From positions 124,001 to 188,000 of the forward strand of contig NZ_PVZB01000002.1 in assembly GCF_003002025.1 (NCBI RefSeq): DNA of 64,000 nt. The letters are read 5' to 3'. The notes below the pieces were generated by a model. It had not been told where the DNA came from, did no database searches, and saw nothing but the letters and a program-made list of their open reading frames with translations. Below are positions 34,318-41,609 of the stretch, in pieces. Both the position numbers and the translations under genes were made by a program. Position 1 is the first letter of the stretch. The number at the start of each line of letters is the position of its first letter. The DNA comes from Paraburkholderia sp. BL25I1N1. Its GTDB lineage: Bacteria; Pseudomonadota; Gammaproteobacteria; Burkholderiales; Burkholderiaceae.

Positions 34318-34760
34318 TATCGTGATCCGTTTTCCACGCGACGTTGTCAGTTTTTCTCCGGCCGCAAAAAAGCCGCGACGTAAGCGTTCGGATTATAACG
34401 AGGCTTACAGAAATGTAAATGAATGAATCGCATAATGCGGTGCGGATTTAAAATGATGCATTCATTCTGAATACAATTGTGTTCCGCGCAATCGCAGCTC
34501 ACCAATAGAGCACTGCTTCATCTAACCAATTAGCGCTATGAAATTTCTATGGCCGCGTGAGTGGACTTCGAGAAGAACGCGATCCGCCATTTGACCTCGG
34601 CACTTCTTCCTCGCTCCGCAGTACGAAAACGCGCCAGCACATGCCGGCGGCCGTCCAAACAACCGATATCCCGCTCGCCGTGCGCACCGCCTCTTGTTAT
34701 AATTCTTTCACCAAATCGAACAAAACATAACGCCCTTCCTCACTGCGCGACAGGAGCTCC
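34318..34760. promoter_or_regulatory. AT-rich intergenic region with deoR-side promoter
   Basis: The stretch 34380-34560 is markedly AT-richer than the rest of the window and has no gene. Near the right end TATAAT (34698-34703) could be the -10 of the DeoR gene, although no good -35 is present. CGAACAAAA (34717-34725) lies just after the expected start point. The same octamer occurs at the deoC promoter, so it may be the regulator's own site. Confidence 0.4.
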
Positions 34761-35486
34761 ATGCTGAAACCCGACCGCCTCCGCGCCCTTGCCGAAGCAC
34801 TGGGCAGGCAAAACGTGATGCGCCTGCGCGACGCCGCCGGCCTGCTGGGCGTTTCGGAAATGACTGTCCGGCGCGACATCGCCGGCAGTCCCGAGCGATT
34901 CACGTATCTCGGCGGCTACATCGTCAGCGCGACCGACGTCCCCAATAACGCCGGCTATTCACTCGAAGAAGAGAAAGACCACTTCGCGCAGGCCAAGGCC
35001 GAGGCATCGGCGATCGCGGCGGGACTCATCGGCAACAACGAGACGCTGTTCATCGACTGCGGCACGACGCTCACCACGCTGGCCAGGCTGATTCCGGTCG
35101 AGCGGCATGTCACGGTGGTGTGCTATTCGCTGAACGTCGCGGAGATTCTGCGGCGCAAACCCAATGTGCGGATGATCCTGCTGGGCGGCGTCTATGTCCC
35201 TTCGTCCGATTCGTTCGCCGGCGAAGAGAGCCTGGAGATGTTGCGCCGCATGGGCATCAACAAGGCGTTCATTTCAGCCGGCGGCGTGGACGCGGCGCGC
35301 GGCGTGACGTGCTGGAATTTTCATGAGGTCGCGCTGAAACAGGCCGCCATGGCGAGCGCGGTCGAGCGGCATCTGGTGGTGGACCAGAGCAAGTTCGGCG
35401 TGGTGAAAGCCGTGCGTTTCTCGCAAGTGGACGACTTCGACTCCATCATCACCGAGAAAGGCCAGGAGCATCGCAAGCGCCGCTAG
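34761..35486 (+). CDS. DeoR-family transcriptional regulator of the deo locus
   Basis: A 241-residue repressor. The N-terminal HTH is MRLRDAAGLLGVSEMTVRRD at about 20-39, the family signature. The C-terminal sugar-phosphate sensor domain contains ETLFIDCGTTLTTLARLI, VVCYSLNVAEIL and ISAGGVDAARGVTCWNFHEV. Such proteins usually sense a phosphorylated intermediate, here probably deoxyribose-5-phosphate (inference from context). AGGAGC precedes the ATG. It is convergent with the ABC permease, the last gene of the deo operon. Confidence 0.92.
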   Translation: MLKPDRLRALAEALGRQNVMRLRDAAGLLGVSEMTVRRDIAGSPERFTYLGGYIVSATDVPNNAGYSLEEEKDHFAQAKAEASAIAAGLIGNNETLFIDCGTTLTTLARLIPVERHVTVVCYSLNVAEILRRKPNVRMILLGGVYVPSSDSFAGEESLEMLRRMGINKAFISAGGVDAARGVTCWNFHEVALKQAAMASAVERHLVVDQSKFGVVKAVRFSQVDDFDSIITEKGQEHRKRR

Positions 35487-35549
35487 GCGCGCTTGCTCGC
35501 CTCTGCATTTGCGGCCCCCGCTCGCAACACGGAGGCCGCGGTTCAGTCC

Positions 35550-36608
35550 TCAGTTCTTGCGCTGCAAAGCGAACAGCGTCCCGGCGACCAGAATGAACGC
35601 GCCGATAATCACCTTCTGCCAGGTGCTCGGCACGCCCACCAGAATCAGCACGCTATTGATCAGCGTGACCAGCACCACGCCGAGCAACGTGCCGGCCACC
35701 GTCCCCGTGCCGCCCGTAATGCGCGCACCGCCCAGAATCACAGCGGCGATCACGTCGAGTTCGGTGCCCACCAGATCGAACGGATTGGCGAGCCGGTTGT
35801 TCGACACGTGCAGAATGCCCGCGATACCGGCCAGCATGCCGGTATAGCCGAACACGAACAGATGGATCGCGCGCAGGCTGTAGCCGAGCCGCTCGGCAAT
35901 CGCGAGACTGCCGCCCATCGCATAGACGCCGCGTCCCATCATCGTGCGATTCAGCAGCCACCACGTGACCACCGCGGCCGCCACCAACGCGACAACCGAT
36001 ACCGGCAGCACGGCGCGCAGGCCGTCAGCGGTGTGATAGAAAAACAGCGGAATGCGGCCGAAATGATCCATGCTGTGCGGAATGTTCATGAAGAACGTCG
36101 TGCCGATGAAGGTCAGCAGCAGCCCGCGATACAGATACTGTGTGCCGATCGTGACGATCAGCGAAGGCGCCTTCAGCCGATGCACCAGCAACCCGTTCAC
36201 AATGCCGAGCACGACGCCGCCGAGCGCGCCCGTGATCAGGATCAGCGCGAACGGCGCATCCGGCCACCAGGCGAAGACGGCCTTGGTGATGCCGTACATG
36301 GTCAGCGCGGCAATCGCAGTAAACGACACATCGATCCCGCCGGAGGCCAGCACCACGAGCGTGCCCAGCGCGAACAGCGACATCGTGGTCGCGGAATGCA
36401 ACAGGTCGAACAGCGTCGCCAACTGGAAGAAGCGCGGATTGATCGCGCCGACAATCAGGCACGTCACCACGATCAATGCCAGGGTGAACCACTCGGGATT
36501 GCGCGCGAGCTTGGCCCGCAAGCTCGGCGGCTTGACCTCGGGGGCGACTTCGACGACGGTCGGGGTGGTCATGGTCTGGTTCAGGCGCGAATCGATGCGC
36601 GAGTTCAT
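35550..36608 (-). CDS. Sugar ABC transporter permease (RbsC-like), deo operon
   Basis: A 352-residue permease of the BPD_transp_2 family with 8-10 membrane segments, e.g. WFTLALIVVTCLIVGAINPR, MSLFALGTLVVLASGGIDVS and VIAAVILGGARITGGTGTVA. LASGGIDVSFTAIAALTMYG is the diagnostic segment that contacts the ATPase/binding protein in this family. The N-terminal 40 residues are cytoplasmic. It lies 15 bases after the ATPase gene and is the last gene of the minus-strand operon. The operon encodes a second permease, so the channel is probably a heterodimer. Predicted cargo is deoxyribose or a deoxynucleoside. Confidence 0.92.
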   Translation of the reverse strand: MNSRIDSRLNQTMTTPTVVEVAPEVKPPSLRAKLARNPEWFTLALIVVTCLIVGAINPRFFQLATLFDLLHSATTMSLFALGTLVVLASGGIDVSFTAIAALTMYGITKAVFAWWPDAPFALILITGALGGVVLGIVNGLLVHRLKAPSLIVTIGTQYLYRGLLLTFIGTTFFMNIPHSMDHFGRIPLFFYHTADGLRAVLPVSVVALVAAAVVTWWLLNRTMMGRGVYAMGGSLAIAERLGYSLRAIHLFVFGYTGMLAGIAGILHVSNNRLANPFDLVGTELDVIAAVILGGARITGGTGTVAGTLLGVVLVTLINSVLILVGVPSTWQKVIIGAFILVAGTLFALQRKN

Positions 36609-36623
36609 AAATGGGGACGTCCT

Positions 36624-38183
36624 TTATGCGGCTTCCGAAAGCAGCGCGTGATACAGATCGGCTTCGCTCAACGTGTCGGCCTGATATTCGCTGGCCACAC
36701 GGCCTTTTTTCATCATCAGGATGCGGTCGCAGTTCTGCAGCAGTTCGGGCAAATCGTCGCTGATCAGAATGATGCCGATGCCGCGTTGCGACAGGCGCTG
36801 CATGATGCGGTAAATGATGTCCTTCGAGCCGACGTCGACGCCGACCGTCGGTCCATGCAGAATCAGCACGCGTGGGTCGATGGCGAGCCAGCGGCCGATC
36901 AGCACGCGCTGCTGGTTGCCGCCCGACAGCGATTGCACCGGCTTGTCGACACCCGGCGTGGCGATCTGCAAATCCTTTACGGTCTGCTCCGCGAGCGCCT
37001 GCGCGCGTGCGCGGTCGATCTGGCCGAACCGGTCGCGCAGGCTGGAGATCATTGCGGTGATCACGTTGTCGCGAATCGGCTTGTCGAGAAAAAGCCCTTC
37101 GTTCAGGCGGTCTTCCGGCACATAGCCAATGCGATGATTCTTCGCGTCCGAGGGCGTGCGCAGTGAAACCGTCTTGCCGTCGAGCGTCACGTGCCCGGAT
37201 TGCGCCGGCGCGACACCCGCGAGCGCGCGTGCGAGTTCGTTGCGCCCCGAGTCGAGCAGGCCGGTAATGCCGAGAATCTCGCCACCGTGCAGCGCAAACG
37301 ACACATCGCTGAACTGGCCCGCGCGCGTATAGCCTCGCACCTCAAGCACGACGTTGGACTCGTGTGCGCCTTCGCGATAGCGCTCATTCGACAGATGCCG
37401 CCCTGTCATCAATTCGCTGATCTGCGCCTTGGTGAATTGCGCGATCGGTCCTTGCGCCATTTTCTGCCCATCGCGCAGCACGATTACTTCGCCGCCGATC
37501 GCATAGCATTCGTCGAGCTTGTGGCTCACGAACAGCACGGTAACGCCCTGCGCGCGCAGATTGGCGAGCACGGCAATCAGATTGTCCACTTCCTTTTGCG
37601 TGAGCGACGTGGTGGGCTCGTCCATGATCACGAACTTCGCCTCGCTGGCGATCGCACGGGCAATCGCCACCAGTTGCCGCGTGGCGAGCGGCAATTGCTC
37701 GATCAGCGTGGCCTGAAACTCCGCGTTGCCGGGCAGGCCGACTGCTTCGAGTGCGCGCGCGGCCGTGCGGGCCAGCTCGCGCCGGTCGAAGGTGCGGACC
37801 AGCTTGCCTTGATGGGTGGCGAGTTCAGACGTAAGCGCGACGTTTTCGGCCACGTTCATGTTGGGCAGCAGCGAGAGGTCCTGATACACGGTCTCGATGC
37901 CGGCGGCGAGCGATTCGAGCGCGGAGAGCCGCGCATGCCGCACGCCTTCGATCACGAGTTCGCCTTCATCGGGTGGCTGCGCGCCGGAAATGATCTTGAT
38001 GAGCGTGCTCTTGCCGCAACCGTTTTCGCCGAGCAGGTGATAGATTTGCCCGCGCTCGAACGACAGACTCACGCCGCGCAACGCATGCACGCCGGTGAAA
38101 CGCTTGTGCACGCCGACAACCTGCAGAAACGGCTGCGACACTTCAGACTGCGGTAACTTAGGTGAGGTTGCTTCTTGATTCAT
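36624..38183 (-). CDS. Sugar ABC transporter duplicated ATPase (RbsA-like), deo operon
   Basis: A 519-residue tandem ATPase. The first domain has Walker A GENGCGKST (about 53-61) and Walker B FVIMDEPTTSL, but a poor signature motif (LPLATRQLVAIARA). The second domain has a good signature, LSGGNQQRVLIGRWL. Its Walker A is degenerate (GLLDSGRNE), and the Walker B reads VLILHGPTVGVDVG, where the usual Asp-Glu are His-Gly. Only one composite ATP site looks competent, and the second is more degraded than in typical RbsA. It follows the binding-protein gene after a 77-base gap with a hairpin and precedes the permease by 15 bases. Confidence 0.92.
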   Translation of the reverse strand: MNQEATSPKLPQSEVSQPFLQVVGVHKRFTGVHALRGVSLSFERGQIYHLLGENGCGKSTLIKIISGAQPPDEGELVIEGVRHARLSALESLAAGIETVYQDLSLLPNMNVAENVALTSELATHQGKLVRTFDRRELARTAARALEAVGLPGNAEFQATLIEQLPLATRQLVAIARAIASEAKFVIMDEPTTSLTQKEVDNLIAVLANLRAQGVTVLFVSHKLDECYAIGGEVIVLRDGQKMAQGPIAQFTKAQISELMTGRHLSNERYREGAHESNVVLEVRGYTRAGQFSDVSFALHGGEILGITGLLDSGRNELARALAGVAPAQSGHVTLDGKTVSLRTPSDAKNHRIGYVPEDRLNEGLFLDKPIRDNVITAMISSLRDRFGQIDRARAQALAEQTVKDLQIATPGVDKPVQSLSGGNQQRVLIGRWLAIDPRVLILHGPTVGVDVGSKDIIYRIMQRLSQRGIGIILISDDLPELLQNCDRILMMKKGRVASEYQADTLSEADLYHALLSEAA

Positions 38184-38203
38184 TGTAGCGAGTCACAGGT
38201 TGA

Positions 38204-38225
38204 GGCGTCCCCTTGCGAGGACGCC
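38204..38225 (-). terminator. Intercistronic hairpin between binding-protein and ATPase genes
   Basis: GGCGTCC, an eight-base loop, GGACGCC. No U-tract. It probably stabilises the 3' end of the abundant binding-protein message or attenuates downstream genes. Confidence 0.45.
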
Positions 38226-38260
38226 ATGACACATGAAACAAAAACCGGAAGCCGCAAAGT

Positions 38261-39265
38261 TCAGAACGGATACTGCTTGTAGTTCGACTTGTCGACGTTC
38301 ACCCAGCCCTGCCCGCGCACGATGATGCCCTTGCCCGGACCTTTAGCGACCGTCACCTTCGTGTAGCCCGGAATGCCGAGGTCGGCGCCGTTTTCAACCG
38401 TCTTGCCGTCCACCAGCATTTGCGCGACCTTGTTCATCGCGATGCCCGCGAGCTTCGGATCCCAGAACGCGATGCCGTTGATCGCGCCGCTTTCGAGGAA
38501 CTTGCCGGCTTCCGTCGGCAGACCCGTGCCGTAGACGCAGATCTTGCCCTGCATGCCGGCCTCTTCCACCGCGCGGCCAATGCCGATCACGTCGAGCGAC
38601 GACGAACCCTGGAAGCCCTTCAGGTCCGGATGCTTGCGCAGCACTTCCTTCGCGACTTCATAGGCGCGCTCGCCGTCGTTGTTGGTTTCGAGCTTCGGCT
38701 CGACCAGGTTCATCTTCGGATACTTGGCCTTGGCGTTGCCGATACCGCCGTCCGCCCATTGCACCTGCGAGCGGCTGCCGAGCGAGCCGACCAGCACGGC
38801 CCACTTGCCGTCGTCGTGCATGCACGAGGCGAGCCGCTCGTTGAGGCCGGCGCCGTAGGCGGTGTTGTCGAACGCCTCGATGTCGACCATCGTGTTCTTA
38901 GCGTTGTCCGCTTCATGCGTGACCACCTTGATGCCGCGGTCCATCGCCTTCTTCAGCGCGGGTTCGAGCGTCGGCGGATCATAGGGCACCACGGCAATGG
39001 CCGTCACCTTCTTGGCGATCAGATCTTCGATGATCTTCAGTTGCTGCGCCGCGTCCGCGCGGCCGGGCCCGGTCTGATACGCGTTGATGTTGGGGTTGTC
39101 CTTGGCGAACTGCTTGACGCCGTCGTCCATGCGGTTGAACCAGTTGATGCCGGTCACCTTGACGACCGTGACGATCGTTTCGTTCGTGGCAGCCTGCGCC
39201 GCGGCGATCACGCCTACCGTCAGCGCCCCTGCCGCAAGCGCGGCACCCAGTCGAGTCAATTTCAT
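38261..39265 (-). CDS. Sugar ABC transporter periplasmic binding protein, deo operon
   Basis: A 334-residue type I periplasmic binding protein (Peripla_BP_4). The signal peptide is MKLTRLGAALAAGALTVGVI, with cleavage near AQAA. The two-lobed fold is marked by VVKVTGINWFNRMDDGVKQF, ITAIAVVPYDPPTLEPALKK, GIKVVTHEADN and LDVIGIGRAVEEAGMQGKIC, resembling RhaS/AI-2-type binders. The two intercistronic hairpins that flank it fit the higher expression needed for a binding protein. Ligand predicted from context to be deoxyribose or deoxynucleosides; sequence alone does not show this. Confidence 0.92.
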   Translation of the reverse strand: MKLTRLGAALAAGALTVGVIAAAQAATNETIVTVVKVTGINWFNRMDDGVKQFAKDNPNINAYQTGPGRADAAQQLKIIEDLIAKKVTAIAVVPYDPPTLEPALKKAMDRGIKVVTHEADNAKNTMVDIEAFDNTAYGAGLNERLASCMHDDGKWAVLVGSLGSRSQVQWADGGIGNAKAKYPKMNLVEPKLETNNDGERAYEVAKEVLRKHPDLKGFQGSSSLDVIGIGRAVEEAGMQGKICVYGTGLPTEAGKFLESGAINGIAFWDPKLAGIAMNKVAQMLVDGKTVENGADLGIPGYTKVTVAKGPGKGIIVRGQGWVNVDKSNYKQYPF

Positions 39266-39308
39266 GCGATGTCTCCTTTATCGTTCGATGTCGCCCACTT
39301 CACCGTCA

Positions 39309-39332
39309 CGGACAGCCTGGGCTCGCTGTCCG
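39309..39332 (-). terminator. Intercistronic hairpin between permease and binding-protein genes
   Basis: CGGACAGC, an eight-base loop, GCTGTCCG: a perfect 8-bp stem just upstream of the binding-protein gene. No U-tract. It probably acts in mRNA processing or stability. Confidence 0.4.
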
Positions 39333-39360
39333 CCGCGTACTGAAACTTCATGTAACGCCG

Positions 39361-40419
39361 CTAACTTTTTGGCGTTGAACTCGCTGAACTCACCGCATTC
39401 GAAGCGCCCGTCCCGCCGCCGAAGCCGAAGATCGCGCGCACCCGTTCGCCGCCCGCAAACGCCAGCGACAGCAGCAATAGAAAACCCCACGCGCAGTCGC
39501 CGAAAAACTGCGACACGCCCATCAGATTGAACAGGCTGGAGAGAAACTGCAGCACCGTCGCGGCGAAGAACACGCAGATGATGCGGCCATGACCGCCGGC
39601 AGGATTCACCCCGCCCATCACCGCGATCAGGATCGCGATCAGCAGATAGGAGTTGCCGTAGTCCCATTTCGCGCTGGACGTATGCGTTGCGCTGATCAGC
39701 CCGGCCAGCGACGCGAGCACGCCGCACATCGCGTACGTCGTGATCAGCATGCGAGCGCGCGGAATGCCGGCATAGAAGGCCGCTTTCGGATTGGTGCCCA
39801 TCAGATAGAGACGCAAGCCGAATGGACTGCGCTTGAGCAGCCACCCCAGCACGATCACCGCCGCGATAAAGATGCAGAATGCGATCGGCACCTGAAACAC
39901 CGTACCGTTGCCGATATTCGACAACGGGTCCACGTAATCGACATGCACCGAGGCGCCATTGCTGAGCACCACCGCAAAGCCGGTGAACAGCAGTTGTGTG
40001 CCGAGCGTGCAGAGAATCGGCGTGAGTCTGAGGCGGGCGATCACCACGCCATTCAACAGGCCGCCAACCAAACCCATCGCGACCACGATCACGCAGAACA
40101 GCGACGTATATAGCGCGGGTGAATCGTCGCCATTGACGAAGCGCGGCACGACCAGCGCGGCCACCATGCCGGACAGGTTCGCGAGCCCGACGCCGGACAG
40201 ATCGATGCCGCCGTTGCCCGACACCATTGAGAGCATGATGCCGAGCGCGAGCAGGCCGAGTTCGGGCAACTGGCCGCCCATCGACTGCAGATTGTCGATG
40301 TCGACGAATTGGCCTCGCGAGAGCCACGTCGCGACCAGCACGACCAGCACGTTGACGATCAGCAGGAAATTCAGTTGCCGGTCGCCGAACAGTTTTCCAG
40401 CGGTGAACGCAGACTTCAT
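39361..40419 (-). CDS. Sugar ABC transporter permease, second subunit, deo operon
   Basis: A 352-residue BPD_transp_2 permease. Hydrophobic segments include LNFLLIVNVLVVLVATWLS, LGLLALGIMLSMVSGNGGID, LFCVIVVAMGLVGGLLNGVV and YLLIAILIAVMGGVNPAGGH. The SGNGGIDLSGVGLANLSG stretch is the family signature. The C-terminus carries a Gly/Ser-rich tail. The ATG at 40419 is preferred because AAGGAG lies upstream, though the spacing of about 12 is long; an earlier ATG has none. It lies 39 bases after the kinase gene. Paired with the permease at 35550-36608. Confidence 0.9.
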   Translation of the reverse strand: MKSAFTAGKLFGDRQLNFLLIVNVLVVLVATWLSRGQFVDIDNLQSMGGQLPELGLLALGIMLSMVSGNGGIDLSGVGLANLSGMVAALVVPRFVNGDDSPALYTSLFCVIVVAMGLVGGLLNGVVIARLRLTPILCTLGTQLLFTGFAVVLSNGASVHVDYVDPLSNIGNGTVFQVPIAFCIFIAAVIVLGWLLKRSPFGLRLYLMGTNPKAAFYAGIPRARMLITTYAMCGVLASLAGLISATHTSSAKWDYGNSYLLIAILIAVMGGVNPAGGHGRIICVFFAATVLQFLSSLFNLMGVSQFFGDCAWGFLLLLSLAFAGGERVRAIFGFGGGTGASNAVSSASSTPKS

Positions 40420-40458
40420 GGTAACGACACGCTCCTTCGGGCTTCGCAAACGGTCAGT

Positions 40459-41427
40459 TCAGGATGGCTGGGATACGCCGGCCGGCTGGTTCAGCACTTG
40501 ATTCACTTCGGCGAGCGTCGGCATGGAAGGCGCCGTGCCTGGACGCGTCACGGAAATACCGGCGAGTGCGCAACCGAAACGCAATGCGGTGATCGCGTCG
40601 TCGCCACGTGCGAGCGCTGCCGCGAAGCCGCCCGTGAAGCCGTCGCCGGCGCCGGCGGTTTCCACCACGCGGCCGCAGCGATACGCGGGCACGAGGTGCG
40701 ATTGAGTCGCCGAGTGCAACAGCGCACCGCCCTCGCCCAGCGTGATGATTGCCGTGCCGACGCCTTTGGCGAGCAAGACGTCGGCGGCGCGGCGGGCGTC
40801 GTCGGCGTTCGCGATCGGCACGCCGGTCAATGCGGTCGCTTCGGTTTCATTCGGGGTGATGTAGTCGCACAGCGGGAAGATGGCGTCGTCGAGCGGCATG
40901 GCGGGCGCCGGATTGAACACGGTGATCACACCGTGCTTGCGCGCTACTTCGAGCCCGCGCCGCGCGGCTTCGAGCGGCTGTTCGAGTTGCGTGACGAACA
41001 CGCGGGCCGACGCGATGTCGGCTTCGATTGCATCGACGTCGGCGGCTTCCATCGTACCGGCCGCGCCGGATGCGACGATGATCGCGTTCATGCCGGTGTT
41101 GTCGTCGACGAAAATATGCGCCGCGCCCGTCGAGACACCGTCGATCACCGACGCGCGCGCCATGATGCCCTCTGCGGCCCAGGTGGCGCGCGCGATGGAG
41201 CCGAACGCGTCGTTGCCGATGCGGGTGCAGAACACCACGTCCGCGCCGACCCGCGCGGCCGCGACCGCCTGATTCGAGCCCTTGCCGCCCGGCCCCATGG
41301 CGAACGCCGTGCCCGCGATCGTTTCACCGATCTGCGGCATACGTCCGGCGCGAAACGTCAGATCGGTCACATAGATGCCGAGAATGACGACGCGCCCCTT
41401 TCCGGTTGCTTGCGAAGGCGTGTTCAT
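40459..41427 (-). CDS. PfkB-family sugar kinase (probable deoxyribokinase)
   Basis: A 322-residue ribokinase-like enzyme. The substrate-binding motif MGPGGKGSNQAVAAARVGA is at about 44-62. The ATP/anion-hole motif ETAGAGDGFTGGFAAAL near 263-279 carries the catalytic Asp of GAGD, and FNPAPAMPL and DYITPNETEATALTG are family landmarks. It should phosphorylate deoxyribose to deoxyribose-5-phosphate, the DeoC substrate, with ribose as the main alternative. The ATG overlaps the stop of a 36-residue ORF by four bases and has AAGGGG of its own seven bases upstream. Confidence 0.9.
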   Translation of the reverse strand: MNTPSQATGKGRVVILGIYVTDLTFRAGRMPQIGETIAGTAFAMGPGGKGSNQAVAAARVGADVVFCTRIGNDAFGSIARATWAAEGIMARASVIDGVSTGAAHIFVDDNTGMNAIIVASGAAGTMEAADVDAIEADIASARVFVTQLEQPLEAARRGLEVARKHGVITVFNPAPAMPLDDAIFPLCDYITPNETEATALTGVPIANADDARRAADVLLAKGVGTAIITLGEGGALLHSATQSHLVPAYRCGRVVETAGAGDGFTGGFAAALARGDDAITALRFGCALAGISVTRPGTAPSMPTLAEVNQVLNQPAGVSQPS

Positions 41428-41534
41428 GCGGGCGCCCCTTGCGGCAATCCAGCCTGATTCAAGAGGCTTCGGGTCGATGCTTCACATGCGCACAACACCA
41501 ATATATGCAGCAACAAATCCAGATTCTTCAGCAC
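41424..41534 (-). CDS. Hidden 36-residue ORF coupled to the kinase gene
   Basis: GGAGGAG lies six bases before a GTG at 41534, one of the strongest ribosome sites in the window. The frame reads MLKNLDLLLHILVLCACEAS then TRSLLNQAGLPQGAPA and ends with a TGA overlapping the kinase ATG (ATGA). The first 18 residues are hydrophobic, like a small membrane or leader peptide. It lies between the ALDH and kinase genes in a 182-base gap. Either a small protein of the operon or a translational coupling leader; no homologue is known to me. Confidence 0.45.
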   Translation of the reverse strand: MLKNLDLLLHILVLCACEASTRSLLNQAGLPQGAPA

Positions 41535-41609
41535 GTTGTCTCCTCCATTTTCTGGTTGGCGTGCGTGTCTTTACTTCAAGACGTTCGGTACGTTTGGCGG
41601 ATCAACCAG

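Noticed and set aside
35493..37166. 557-codon plus-strand frame over the ABC permease and ATPase genes
   Set aside because: Gln/Arg/His-rich mirror of the real minus-strand genes.
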